Assembly: GCA_027066725.1 (NCBI GenBank)
Contig: JAMONC010000255.1
Span: 1 to 8,691, forward strand
Source of the DNA: Desulfobacterales bacterium
GTDB lineage: Bacteria > Desulfobacterota > Dissulfuribacteria > Dissulfuribacterales > JAMONC01
Direction of reading: 5' to 3'
DNA: 8,691 nt
A program made the translations under genes and the position numbers. Under the pieces are notes generated by a model. That model searched no databases and was not told the origin of the DNA. It saw only the letters and a program-made list of their open reading frames with translations. Positions 1 through 7,294 of the stretch are shown here, in pieces. Positions within the stretch are counted from its first letter, which is position 1; the number at the start of each line of letters is the position of its first letter.

Positions 1-9
1 AGGATACAT
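1..9 (-). CDS. Possible start of the next minus-strand gene (only 3 codons in window)
   Basis: On the minus strand an ATG at 9-7 opens a frame (Met-Tyr-Pro) that leaves the window. It is preceded by AAGGAAG (19-25), a good Shine-Dalgarno match with 9 bases to the ATG. It lies 18 bases beyond the selB stop, as expected for the next gene of an operon. Nothing can be said about the product. A chance ATG cannot be excluded with so little sequence. Confidence 0.35.
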
Positions 10-27
10 TTAATAACACTTCCTTAA

Positions 28-1941
28 TCAATTACTACGAAGCCTTCTTTTATCTCCAACCCGGATAGTTATCTTCTGAGAATCAAGGTATTCAAGAAGC
101 GGAATCAAATACTTTCTTGATATCCCCCCTGTAAGATCTCTAAACTCAGGAACCCCTATTTCTTGATGAGTCTTAAAGTATATAAAAAGTTTTTCTTTTA
201 TTTCTGTTAAGGCATTCTTATGTATGTAAAAACCCTCTTTTATCTTAACAATGACAGATCTTCTTAAAAGAAGCTCTATAATCTTTTTAAGCTCGTTACT
301 ATCCTTATTAAACTTTTTAACAAGCTCTTTTTCTAGTGGGGGCTTAAGTCCCGATTCCCTATAAAGGGCTTCTATATCATCATAAAGCCTTTGCTCACTA
401 GAACTTAACTTAGGACTAAAACCTTTTATTCTTAAAAGTTCTTTCTCTTTTTCAATTACTCCCTTTTTAATCAAATCACTTAGCAAAACAGAAAAAAGTT
501 TATTATCTGAGATATAACTTTCTGACTTACTTCTAAGCTCTTCTTTATCCATCCCCAAGTCTAAAGGATGGTTGCTATGATAATCACTTAATATATTAAC
601 TAGCTTATTATTAAGGGTTTCTATTACCTTACTTGAAAAATACTTTCCTAGTTCATCTATAAAAATAACTTTATTACTATCTATGAGTCCCCTTAAAATA
701 GACTCTAATCTATTTGCCCAAACTCCAGACCTAAGCCCAATATCATTTAATGTTAGACCATTTTGAGCCTTAGATAGATAATAATAAATTACCTCTTTAT
801 CATCTATCTGACTAAGAAAATTAAGCTCTTCCCAATGATCTTTTTTATGACGTTTTCTCTTTTTAGGTATTGGATTTAAAACAACTCCTCCACCAATAGT
901 ACGAACAGGAGAATAACTTCTTAATACATATCTATCCCCTCTAAGCACAGCTATTGGAGAGCTAAGGCGTATTTGTATACAAAGTTTTTCTCCAGGCTCT
1001 ATTTGTTCTTTAGGAAAAAAGATATGTCCTAACACCTCTGAAGTCCCAATATGAAGTCTTACAGGACTCTTATATTTTAGCGGGCGCTCAGCACTTTCAA
1101 GATATCTAAACTCTAAGTCTAAAAGATAACTGGGTTTTAAGGTATAAGGAGTTGCAATTACATCGCCCCTTTCTATTTCATCTTTTTCAATGCTTTGAAG
1201 ATTTAAAGCTGTTCTGAAGCCACTTTTGATCTCCTCTACATCTTGGCTATGTACTTGAATATTTCTTATCTTAGTTTTTAATCCTTTAGGATATATAATT
1301 ACCTGATCTCCTTTTTTAATACTTCCAGATATACCCGTACCAGTTACAACTGTACCAAACCCCTTTATAGTAAAGACCCTATCTACAGGTAATCTAAAGG
1401 GCCCTTCATCAGTTTTTATCTTTATCTTTTTTACAATTTCAGCTATTTCTTTTTTTAAAGACTCGATCCCTTCTCCTGTAACTGAGGATACTGGAATAAT
1501 TGGAGCATCTTTTAGAAATGTATCTTTTGTAAAATTTAATATATCTTCTTTTACTAGCTCTAACCAATCTCTTTCAACCAAATCTACTTTGGTTATTGCT
1601 ATAAGCCCTGTCTTAATACCCAAGAGTTCACATATCTCAAGATGTTCTACAGTCTGGGGCATAACACCTTCGTCTGCTGCAATAACCATCAGAACTAAAT
1701 CTATACCACTTGCACCAGCTACCATGTTTTTTACAAAACGTTCATGTCCTGGCACATCTACAATACCAATTATTATGTCATCTGATAATTTAAGATGTGC
1801 AAAACCAAGCTCTATAGTAATACCACGTTCCTTTTCTTCCTTAAGCCGATCTGTATCTATACCTGTCAATGCCTTTATAAGGGCTGTTTTACCGTGATCT
1901 ATATGACCTGCTGTACCTAGAATAATTCCTTTATAAGACAT
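28..1941 (-). CDS. selB: Selenocysteine-specific translation elongation factor SelB
   Basis: This GTPase carries selenocysteinyl-tRNA(Sec) to the ribosome at UGA codons marked by a SECIS hairpin; it acts in the cytoplasm. The N-terminal EF-Tu-like domain shows G1 AGHIDHGKT (residues 11-19), the switch I motif ERGITIELGF (38-47), G3 DVPGHE (62-67), G4 TKVD (117-120) and G5 SSV (152-154). Beta-barrel domains follow at about 180-355 and end in RSYSPVRTIGGG, a typical SelB junction. A basic linker (about 359-368) leads to the C-terminal winged-helix repeats (about 370-637), which bind SECIS RNA in known SelB. The ending RVGDKRRLR is also family-typical. The length of 637 residues is normal. The start is the first Met before the GTPase, with AGGG 7 bases upstream as a weak ribosome site. 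It lies 80 bp downstream of metG on the same strand. Identification is firm. Confidence 0.97.
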   Translation of the reverse strand: MSYKGIILGTAGHIDHGKTALIKALTGIDTDRLKEEKERGITIELGFAHLKLSDDIIIGIVDVPGHERFVKNMVAGASGIDLVLMVIAADEGVMPQTVEHLEICELLGIKTGLIAITKVDLVERDWLELVKEDILNFTKDTFLKDAPIIPVSSVTGEGIESLKKEIAEIVKKIKIKTDEGPFRLPVDRVFTIKGFGTVVTGTGISGSIKKGDQVIIYPKGLKTKIRNIQVHSQDVEEIKSGFRTALNLQSIEKDEIERGDVIATPYTLKPSYLLDLEFRYLESAERPLKYKSPVRLHIGTSEVLGHIFFPKEQIEPGEKLCIQIRLSSPIAVLRGDRYVLRSYSPVRTIGGGVVLNPIPKKRKRHKKDHWEELNFLSQIDDKEVIYYYLSKAQNGLTLNDIGLRSGVWANRLESILRGLIDSNKVIFIDELGKYFSSKVIETLNNKLVNILSDYHSNHPLDLGMDKEELRSKSESYISDNKLFSVLLSDLIKKGVIEKEKELLRIKGFSPKLSSSEQRLYDDIEALYRESGLKPPLEKELVKKFNKDSNELKKIIELLLRRSVIVKIKEGFYIHKNALTEIKEKLFIYFKTHQEIGVPEFRDLTGGISRKYLIPLLEYLDSQKITIRVGDKRRLRSN

Positions 1942-2004
1942 CTTCTAACCCTAAAAAGAAAAAATACTATATCTTTATTACCAGTAAAAAACTAATCAAA
2001 TATA

Positions 2005-2023
2005 AACAAAGAAAACCTTTGTT
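2005..2023 (-). terminator. Weak hairpin at the end of metG
   Basis: AACAAAG (2005-2011) and CTTTGTT (2017-2023) form a perfect 7-bp stem with a 5-base loop. It begins inside the metG stop codon on the minus strand. The downstream sequence is AT-rich but has no clean U-tract, and the stem has few G-C pairs. It may slow or protect the end of the transcript rather than terminate it. The rest of the 80-bp metG-selB gap shows no convincing promoter. Confidence 0.25.
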
Positions 2024-3977
2024 ATGATATCTTGGTGCCAGGTTCTGCCGGAGTTAAAACACTGGTAAGATGTATCCCCTCTTTATCCTTAGCAACGAGT
2101 AACATTCCATAAGACATTATACCACGAAGTTTCACAGGTTTTAAGTTAGAAACTACGATGACCTGTTTACCAATAAGTTCTTTTGGATTAGGAAATGCCT
2201 CAGCAATACCTGCAACAATAGTCCTTTCATCTGGACATTTAACCTTAAGCTTTAAAAGCTTATCAGCATTTGGATGCTTTTCTGCATCTATTATCTGTGC
2301 TACCCGAAGGTCTACCTTTTGGAACAATGAAATATCTATTAGCTCATTGTCTTTTTTATCTGCTTTATCTGCGCTATCTTCCATCTTTTTTCCTTCTTTC
2401 TTTTTTGATTTGTCTTTCTCTATCTTATTCTTTTTATCTTTATTTTTATCTTCTAACTCCATCCTAGGGAAAAGAGGCTTTATCTTATTTACTTTTGATC
2501 CAACAGGAAGTAACTGCCAATAAGTAAGATTTTTAGTCAATATCTCGCTTTTATTTAGTCCTAGAGCATCAAAAATCTTCTCTGAAGTCTCAGGCATTAC
2601 AGGATAGATATAAATGGCAATGAATCTTAGGGATTCAAGCATTACATAAAGAACTGTATTAAGACGAAGAGAATCTTTATCTTCCTTAAAGAGAGCCCAA
2701 GGAGCTACTGTATCTATGTATTTATTTACCTTGTTTATAAATTCCCAAATACTTGAAAGTGCTCTATGGAAGCTAAATTCTTCCATTAAGTTAAGCCATT
2801 GTCCTTTAAGAGATAAAGCAGATGAGATAAGCTCTCTATCAATTGATTCGTAATCATCTGGTTGAGGCACAACCCCTTTTCTATATTTATAAAGCATTGT
2901 AATAATTCTACTTACAAGGTTTCCAAGGTCATTTGCAAGATCCGCATTAACCCTTATAGTCATCGCCTTTTGGCTAAAAGAGGCATCAAGCCCAAATGCC
3001 ATCTCCCTTAAGAGGCAATATCTGGTTGCATCTACTCCAAATGTATCAACTAGATCTTTTGGTTTTATTACATTCCCAAGGCTCTTTGACATCTTCTGAT
3101 CTTTTATCTGCCAATACCCATGCACATGAATACGTCTTGGTGGATCAACCCCAATCGCCTTTAACATACAGGGCCAATATATGGCATGGGGCTTTAATAT
3201 ATCCTTTGCAATTACGTGTTCTACTGCAGGCCATCTCTTTTTAAACTCATCCCCATCTGGATAACCAACTGCTGTTAAATAGTTAATAAGCGCATCAAAC
3301 CAGACATAAGTTACAAAGTTTTCATCAAAAGGAAGGGGTATCCCCCATGTTAATCTTGAAGTTGGCCTTGAAATACATAGATCATCAAGGGGCTCTTTTA
3401 AAAAAGAAAGGACCTCGTTTCTATAGCGCTCAGGTGTGATAAAGTCTGGATTCTTCTTTATATGATCAATAAGCCAGTCTTGATATTTACTCATTAAAAA
3501 GAAATAATTTTTTTCTTTAAGCCTTACAGGCTCAGTACCATGATCTGGACACTTACCATCTATAAGCTCGCGCTCCATATAAAATCTTTCACACCCAAAA
3601 CAATAAAGCCCTTCATATTCACGAAATGCAATATCTCCGCTTTCATATACCTTATTTAATACATATTGAACTGTCCTTATATGTTCAGGATCTGTAGTAC
3701 GAATAAAATGATCTGGTTTTATATTTAAAAGAGGCCAAGCCTCTTGAAACATCTTACTTATTCTATCTACGTATTCTTTAGGCTCCATCCCTTCCTTTTG
3801 GGCAGCCTGTACTATCTTATCTCCATGTTCATCTGTACCAGTTAGAAAGAATGTATCTTCACCACACATTTTATGAAAACGGTTTTCAACATCAGCAACA
3901 AGAGTAGTATAGGCATGACCAAGATGTGGTTCTGCATTTACATAATAGATGGGTGTAGTGATATAAAAATACTTCAT
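2022..3977 (-). CDS. metG: Methionyl-tRNA synthetase with C-terminal tRNA-binding domain
   Basis: This class I synthetase charges tRNA(Met) and initiator tRNA with methionine in the cytoplasm. The catalytic core opens with KYFYITTPIYYVN and the HIGH-type motif HLGH (residues 18-21). A single zinc knuckle reads C126-x2-C129 then C143-x2-H146, as I recall for the Thermus-type bacterial enzyme. WGIPLPF starts at 211 and the KMSKS loop is at 295-299. The helical anticodon-binding domain spans about 340-490. A Lys/Asp/Glu-rich linker (about 508-545) joins it to an OB-fold Trbp111-like domain (about 547-651, with DLRVAQI and HPNADKLL). The length of 651 is usual for dimeric bacterial MetRS. The start Met overlaps the ricT stop (ATGA). 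Its AGAGGAG purine tract directly abuts the ATG, too close for an ideal ribosome site, which points to translational coupling. Identification is firm. Confidence 0.98.
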   Translation of the reverse strand: MKYFYITTPIYYVNAEPHLGHAYTTLVADVENRFHKMCGEDTFFLTGTDEHGDKIVQAAQKEGMEPKEYVDRISKMFQEAWPLLNIKPDHFIRTTDPEHIRTVQYVLNKVYESGDIAFREYEGLYCFGCERFYMERELIDGKCPDHGTEPVRLKEKNYFFLMSKYQDWLIDHIKKNPDFITPERYRNEVLSFLKEPLDDLCISRPTSRLTWGIPLPFDENFVTYVWFDALINYLTAVGYPDGDEFKKRWPAVEHVIAKDILKPHAIYWPCMLKAIGVDPPRRIHVHGYWQIKDQKMSKSLGNVIKPKDLVDTFGVDATRYCLLREMAFGLDASFSQKAMTIRVNADLANDLGNLVSRIITMLYKYRKGVVPQPDDYESIDRELISSALSLKGQWLNLMEEFSFHRALSSIWEFINKVNKYIDTVAPWALFKEDKDSLRLNTVLYVMLESLRFIAIYIYPVMPETSEKIFDALGLNKSEILTKNLTYWQLLPVGSKVNKIKPLFPRMELEDKNKDKKNKIEKDKSKKKEGKKMEDSADKADKKDNELIDISLFQKVDLRVAQIIDAEKHPNADKLLKLKVKCPDERTIVAGIAEAFPNPKELIGKQVIVVSNLKPVKLRGIMSYGMLLVAKDKEGIHLTSVLTPAEPGTKIS

Positions 3978-5539
3978 CTCCTCTTTGTTCTCTCCTTTTT
4001 ACTTGATCTTATCCTTTTACCCTTTCTACTTTTTTTATCTATATGTCTTTCATGACGAGATGATCTAGAAGTTCCACCTCGTCTATCCTGTCCTTCTCTA
4101 TACTTTGTCCTTAATCTTTTTCTTTTCCCATTTCCATGGGCTCTTGTTTTACTAAGAGATTCTTTCTTAATAGAAATTTCATTAGTTAAAAACTCATCAC
4201 TTTCATTTACGTCTCTAAATTGTTCCTCTTCATCCACTTCATTTTCTATGTTATCTTTTTCTTGTTCATTAAAAGCACTGCTGTCATCTCTAATGTCGTC
4301 ACTAACGTTTTCTAATTCTAATTCACATGTTTCTATACTATATTCTTCATCTTCTTGTATATCTTCTATGATATGCAGGTTATCTGCTTCTTCATAATCT
4401 AATTCAATATATGAAATGTTGTTACTAAAATCTTCGTGTCTGGATAGTCTATCTAATAAATCTTTATTAGATTCTATATCATCTTTAGCCTCTTGGGCTT
4501 CTTCATCTTCTTCGACTTTACTGCTTTGAGCTATGTTGTTCTCACTCACTTTAGATTCTGATTTAGATGCAAGATAGTCTTCGAGTTCTTTAAGACTAAA
4601 CTCCCTCCTTGCACCATCTGCTAATGCAACTGTTACTGTACCCAAAATAATATTTTGATTTATTACTTTACCCTCTCCTGCTGGAGTGTCACATGATTTA
4701 CCCAATGAAGGAAGTCCCTGTTTTAAATCTAAATAAGTATCATATTCATAAGTTAAACAACAAAGAAGCCTTCCACAAATCCCTGATATTTTACTAGGAT
4801 TTAAAGGCAAATTTTGGGCTTTTGCCATCTTTATAGAAATTGGATCAAACGATTTTAGAAAAGTAGAACAACAGAGTTCTCTTCCACAACATCCAATACC
4901 ACCCAACATCTTAGCCTCATGACGAACACCAATTTGACGCATCTCAATACGAGTTCTAAGTGCCCTTACAAGTTTTTTAACAAGCTCCCTAAAATCAACC
5001 CTCTGTTCAGCTACATAATAAAAAATGATTTTACTACCATCAAAAAAACTCTCCACAACTACAAGCTTCATAGAAAGCCCAAGCTCTTTTATAAACTCTT
5101 CACATACCTTCCATGCATTTTTTTCTTTCTCTAGGTTTCTATAGTATTGTTCAATTTCTTGGGTACTAGCAAGACGCTCTATTTTAGGAACTTCGATATC
5201 GGCAGGGAATAAAAGAGGAACAGCTTTTCCAGCTATTCGTCCGACCTCAATCCCATGATCAGTGGGGAATACTACCCACTCACCATCGCTTACCTCCACA
5301 TCTCCTGCATCATAATGAAGAGGAGCCCAATCACTTCGTCTTTTTATTGCAACAATCTTAACTCGTTTTACATCACTTGGATGTTCCTCAACTGAATTTT
5401 CCTTTATATCTTTTTCAATATTATTATTTATATCTTTATTATCTCTTGGGCTTAAATCCTTGGATGTACCCTCTTTCTCTAATTCTTCAGACTCTTTTAT
5501 ATCTGTCTGTTGGTCTGGGTTCTTTTTTATATCTTCCAT
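3974..5539 (-). CDS. ricT: RicT/YaaT-type PSP1-domain protein with long charged N- and C-terminal extensions
   Basis: The core (residues about 59-325) matches the PSP1/RicT family. It shows KIVAIKRRSDWAPLHYDAGD, the GEWVVFPTDHGIEVGRI strand region, and the cysteine signature GGIGCCGRELCC (C217, C218, C223, C224) followed by GICGRLLCC (C255, C260, C261). In Bacillus subtilis RicT acts with RicA and RicF, binds iron-sulfur clusters and assists RNase Y in mRNA maturation. Whether this bacterium has RicA/RicF is not visible here. Bacillus RicT is about 275 residues; this protein has 521. The extra length is a hydrophilic N-terminal tail (1-58), a strongly acidic segment (about 335-450) and a very basic tail (about 463-521, rich in Arg/Lys). 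The start at 5539 is fixed, because an in-frame TGA lies four codons upstream and no in-frame ATG, GTG or TTG occurs before the core. No Shine-Dalgarno is properly spaced. metG follows with a 4-base overlap. Confidence 0.88.
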   Translation of the reverse strand: MEDIKKNPDQQTDIKESEELEKEGTSKDLSPRDNKDINNNIEKDIKENSVEEHPSDVKRVKIVAIKRRSDWAPLHYDAGDVEVSDGEWVVFPTDHGIEVGRIAGKAVPLLFPADIEVPKIERLASTQEIEQYYRNLEKEKNAWKVCEEFIKELGLSMKLVVVESFFDGSKIIFYYVAEQRVDFRELVKKLVRALRTRIEMRQIGVRHEAKMLGGIGCCGRELCCSTFLKSFDPISIKMAKAQNLPLNPSKISGICGRLLCCLTYEYDTYLDLKQGLPSLGKSCDTPAGEGKVINQNIILGTVTVALADGARREFSLKELEDYLASKSESKVSENNIAQSSKVEEDEEAQEAKDDIESNKDLLDRLSRHEDFSNNISYIELDYEEADNLHIIEDIQEDEEYSIETCELELENVSDDIRDDSSAFNEQEKDNIENEVDEEEQFRDVNESDEFLTNEISIKKESLSKTRAHGNGKRKRLRTKYREGQDRRGGTSRSSRHERHIDKKSRKGKRIRSSKKERTKRR

Positions 5540-5552
5540 AAAATAAAATCAT
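5487..5552 (-). other. Short overlapping ORF (21 codons) with a good ribosome site, out of frame with ricT
   Basis: GAGGAA (5559-5564) sits 6 bases before an ATG at 5552-5550. That frame runs 21 codons and stops at TGA (5489-5487), inside the first codons of ricT in another frame. It is the only well-spaced ribosome site near the ricT start, which itself lies 19 bases past the GAGGAA. The ORF could be a translational leader for ricT or pure chance; the peptide shows nothing recognisable. Confidence 0.2.
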
Positions 5553-5591
5553 AACAGATTCCTCAAAAGTAAAAAAGTCTTTTCTAATAAT

Positions 5592-6953
5592 TTAGAAACA
5601 TCTTCTACCAGTATAATATGAAGGATTAACCGACTCTAACCAACTGTCATCCCCTCCATGAAAATGGCAATAAGTACAAGGTATAAAAAAAGTACCCTTA
5701 GGATGACACCACATACATCTCTTAGGATTCGGATATGGAGGGGAATAATGATCCCATGATCCACTTCCACCATTTGAATGTCCACGTCCATGGTGTATTT
5801 CAAACTGGTTTGAAATATGACACCTGTCACAAACAGCCCGCCACTGATCAGATGAATAATCTGTAATATTTATTACAGATTCAGTATAGCTGTCCCAAGT
5901 CTCATTCCCATTAATAACTCGTCTTATAAGCATAATATTAGGAGCACCATGAGGCTCATGACAATCAAGACACGAAAGGGTTATGCCAGATGTATAACCA
6001 TGCTCTAGAAGATAAGTACTATAAGGTGGTAAAAGTGTAGCAGTAACATCTCCTGTAGCATTTGCTGCACCGTGTTTATCTCCTCCAGTTTCTACTCCTG
6101 TACTAGAATTTATAATTATAGGATCAATCCAATCTATTTTTTTTAGATTTCTTCCTAAAGTTGTACTATAAATTATATTTGTAGTATTGTGACATCTTGT
6201 ACAAAAGGTATTCCAATCAACTGTTTTAGATCCATCAGATATAGATATACCACCAGGTTCATAACTAGTATTAGAATGATAATAAAATGGGGCTTGATAA
6301 TACTCAGTAGAATCTTTCATTGTACTTATCCAAAGCTTTTTATGCTCTGTAGGAAGGGATATAGCACTATAAAGTGGATCTGTAATATGAGCTTTATCTC
6401 TCTTTGCTAAATGGGGATTATGACATGCAATACATGGATTAGAATAAGAGGTGAAAAAACTACTAAAGTTTTCTTTAGCAAACACATATATATCATAAAG
6501 GTTATGATATGAAAGCTCATTAAACTGATCCAAAATACTTGTTACTGTTTCTGGACCCCCCGCAAATGTAGCACTATAATCTTTGTTTATGATTCCACCA
6601 TCTTGTAAAGAATTTGTACTTGTATGACAATAGAAACAAAAATCATCACTTTGAGTATAGGGATGAGTAGTTAAAGCTGTATTAAAATTATCTGCAAATA
6701 AGGCAAAAGAGGAAGCCTTATACGATGAAGGAGCAGGTTCACCTCCGCATATGCTTGCATGCATCTCATGACAGTGAGCACAATTTCCTCTTGCATAACC
6801 TAAATTTTTGGTAGATTCTCTGTATACACCATAGCTATATGAGCCATGTGCAGAACTTGTATAACTTCCAGCATAAGCTATGCTATTGATAACACTAAAA
6901 AAAAGAATTAATAAACTTAAAAAGTATAACCTAAATAAATTAGATAGATACAT
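5592..6953 (-). CDS. Exported octaheme c-type cytochrome
   Basis: The 453-residue protein has a signal peptide with a short polar start, a hydrophobic core (about 8-27) and a likely cleavage after AYA (residue 28), so it should act in the periplasm or outside the cell. Eight canonical CxxCH heme sites begin at residues 58, 106, 174, 251, 328, 375, 413 and 426. Three extend to CHxxH (CHEMH, CHNPH, CHEPH), and many other histidines could be second axial ligands. The likely role is electron transfer in respiration or to extracellular acceptors. The spacing does not match an octaheme enzyme I can name (hydroxylamine oxidoreductase, tetrathionate reductase), and no catalytic motif is evident. Beyond the signal peptide no membrane segment is seen. 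Two lone cysteines remain (C69 and C452, the penultimate residue). The start is supported by a G-rich ribosome site (GGGGGG, 6959-6964) 5 bases upstream. ricT follows after 52 bp. The family and partner are unassigned. Confidence 0.93.
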   Translation of the reverse strand: MYLSNLFRLYFLSLLILFFSVINSIAYAGSYTSSAHGSYSYGVYRESTKNLGYARGNCAHCHEMHASICGGEPAPSSYKASSFALFADNFNTALTTHPYTQSDDFCFYCHTSTNSLQDGGIINKDYSATFAGGPETVTSILDQFNELSYHNLYDIYVFAKENFSSFFTSYSNPCIACHNPHLAKRDKAHITDPLYSAISLPTEHKKLWISTMKDSTEYYQAPFYYHSNTSYEPGGISISDGSKTVDWNTFCTRCHNTTNIIYSTTLGRNLKKIDWIDPIIINSSTGVETGGDKHGAANATGDVTATLLPPYSTYLLEHGYTSGITLSCLDCHEPHGAPNIMLIRRVINGNETWDSYTESVINITDYSSDQWRAVCDRCHISNQFEIHHGRGHSNGGSGSWDHYSPPYPNPKRCMWCHPKGTFFIPCTYCHFHGGDDSWLESVNPSYYTGRRCF

Positions 6954-7009
6954 ATTGTCCCCCCGGTTACTATCTATTCTTCTGTACGATTTCTCTCCTC
7001 TTTTACCCC

Positions 7010-7038
7010 TTTAATTATAGATTAAAACTATAATTAAA
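7010..7038 (-). promoter_or_regulatory. Candidate cytochrome promoter -10 box inside an 11-bp inverted repeat (possible operator)
   Basis: TTTAATTATAG (7010-7020) and CTATAATTAAA (7028-7038) are perfect inverted copies around a 7-base spacer. On the minus strand the left arm contains a perfect TATAAT (7019-7014), 61 bases from the cytochrome start. The -35 at 17-bp spacing (7042-7037, CAATTT) is poor. A dimeric regulator bound here would cover the -10 element. All-AT arms make chance repeats more likely, so the operator role is inference. Confidence 0.4.
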
Positions 7039-7135
7039 ATTGTAAATAGAAAAATTGTTATATTTTAAAATATTGATATACATCTAAAAATTAAAATGCA
7101 AAAAGATATTATTACACTCTCATATGTCATGAGTT

Positions 7136-7157
7136 TTTGTGTCTAAGATGGCACAAA
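7136..7157 (+). repeat. Imperfect inverted repeat upstream of the gap promoter candidate
   Basis: TTTGTGTC (7136-7143) pairs with GGCACAAA (7150-7157) over 8 positions including one G-T, with a 6-base centre. The TGTG...CACA halves recall CRP/FNR-family operators, but the spacing is 2 bp longer than the TGTGA-N6-TCACA pattern. It could also fold as a small hairpin. No U-tract follows on either strand. Confidence 0.25.
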
Positions 7158-7187
7158 TTCTGCCCTTTAACAAACTTCAACATTGCA

Positions 7188-7216
7188 TTGACTTTAACTT
7201 CAAGCAGTCCTAACAT
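7188..7216 (+). promoter_or_regulatory. Candidate sigma-70-type promoter for gap
   Basis: TTGACT (7188-7193) is separated by exactly 17 bases from TAACAT (7211-7216). The -35 matches the consensus at 5 of 6 positions and the -10 at 4 of 6. Transcription would start near 7223, giving a leader of about 190 bases before the gap start codon. This is the best promoter match I see on the plus strand of this region. The long leader leaves room for RNA-level control. Confidence 0.45.
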
Positions 7217-7294
7217 TTAATTAGTAAATATTTAAACTATGTGTTTAATTGATTTGTAACTTTAGAAAACAACTAGAAGTTAGTTTATTAATAT

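Noticed and set aside
1589..1897. Plus-strand 102-codon ORF opposite selB
   Set aside because: It lies antisense to the conserved GTPase domain of selB; no ribosome site or recognisable protein features.
1950..1985. Possible terminator before selB (TACT...AGTA followed by T6 on the minus strand)
   Set aside because: Only 4 stem pairs, too weak to support a call.
2158..2523. Plus-strand ORFs opposite the metG C-terminus
   Set aside because: Their Ser/Phe/Leu-rich, apparently hydrophobic products are the complement of the Lys/Glu-rich linker codons, not real membrane proteins.
5565..5591. Possible terminator after the cytochrome (AAAAG...CTTTT near a T-run)
   Set aside because: The stem is only 5 A/T-rich pairs and the T-run lies in the loop, so it is not a credible intrinsic terminator.
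5592..5594. Cytochrome ending in a Cys as a possible selenocysteine or readthrough site
   Set aside because: The stop is TAA, not TGA, and the Cys is encoded by TGT.
5636..5830. Minus-strand 64-codon ORF within the cytochrome gene
   Set aside because: It overlaps the C-terminal heme sites of the cytochrome in another frame and has no features of its own.
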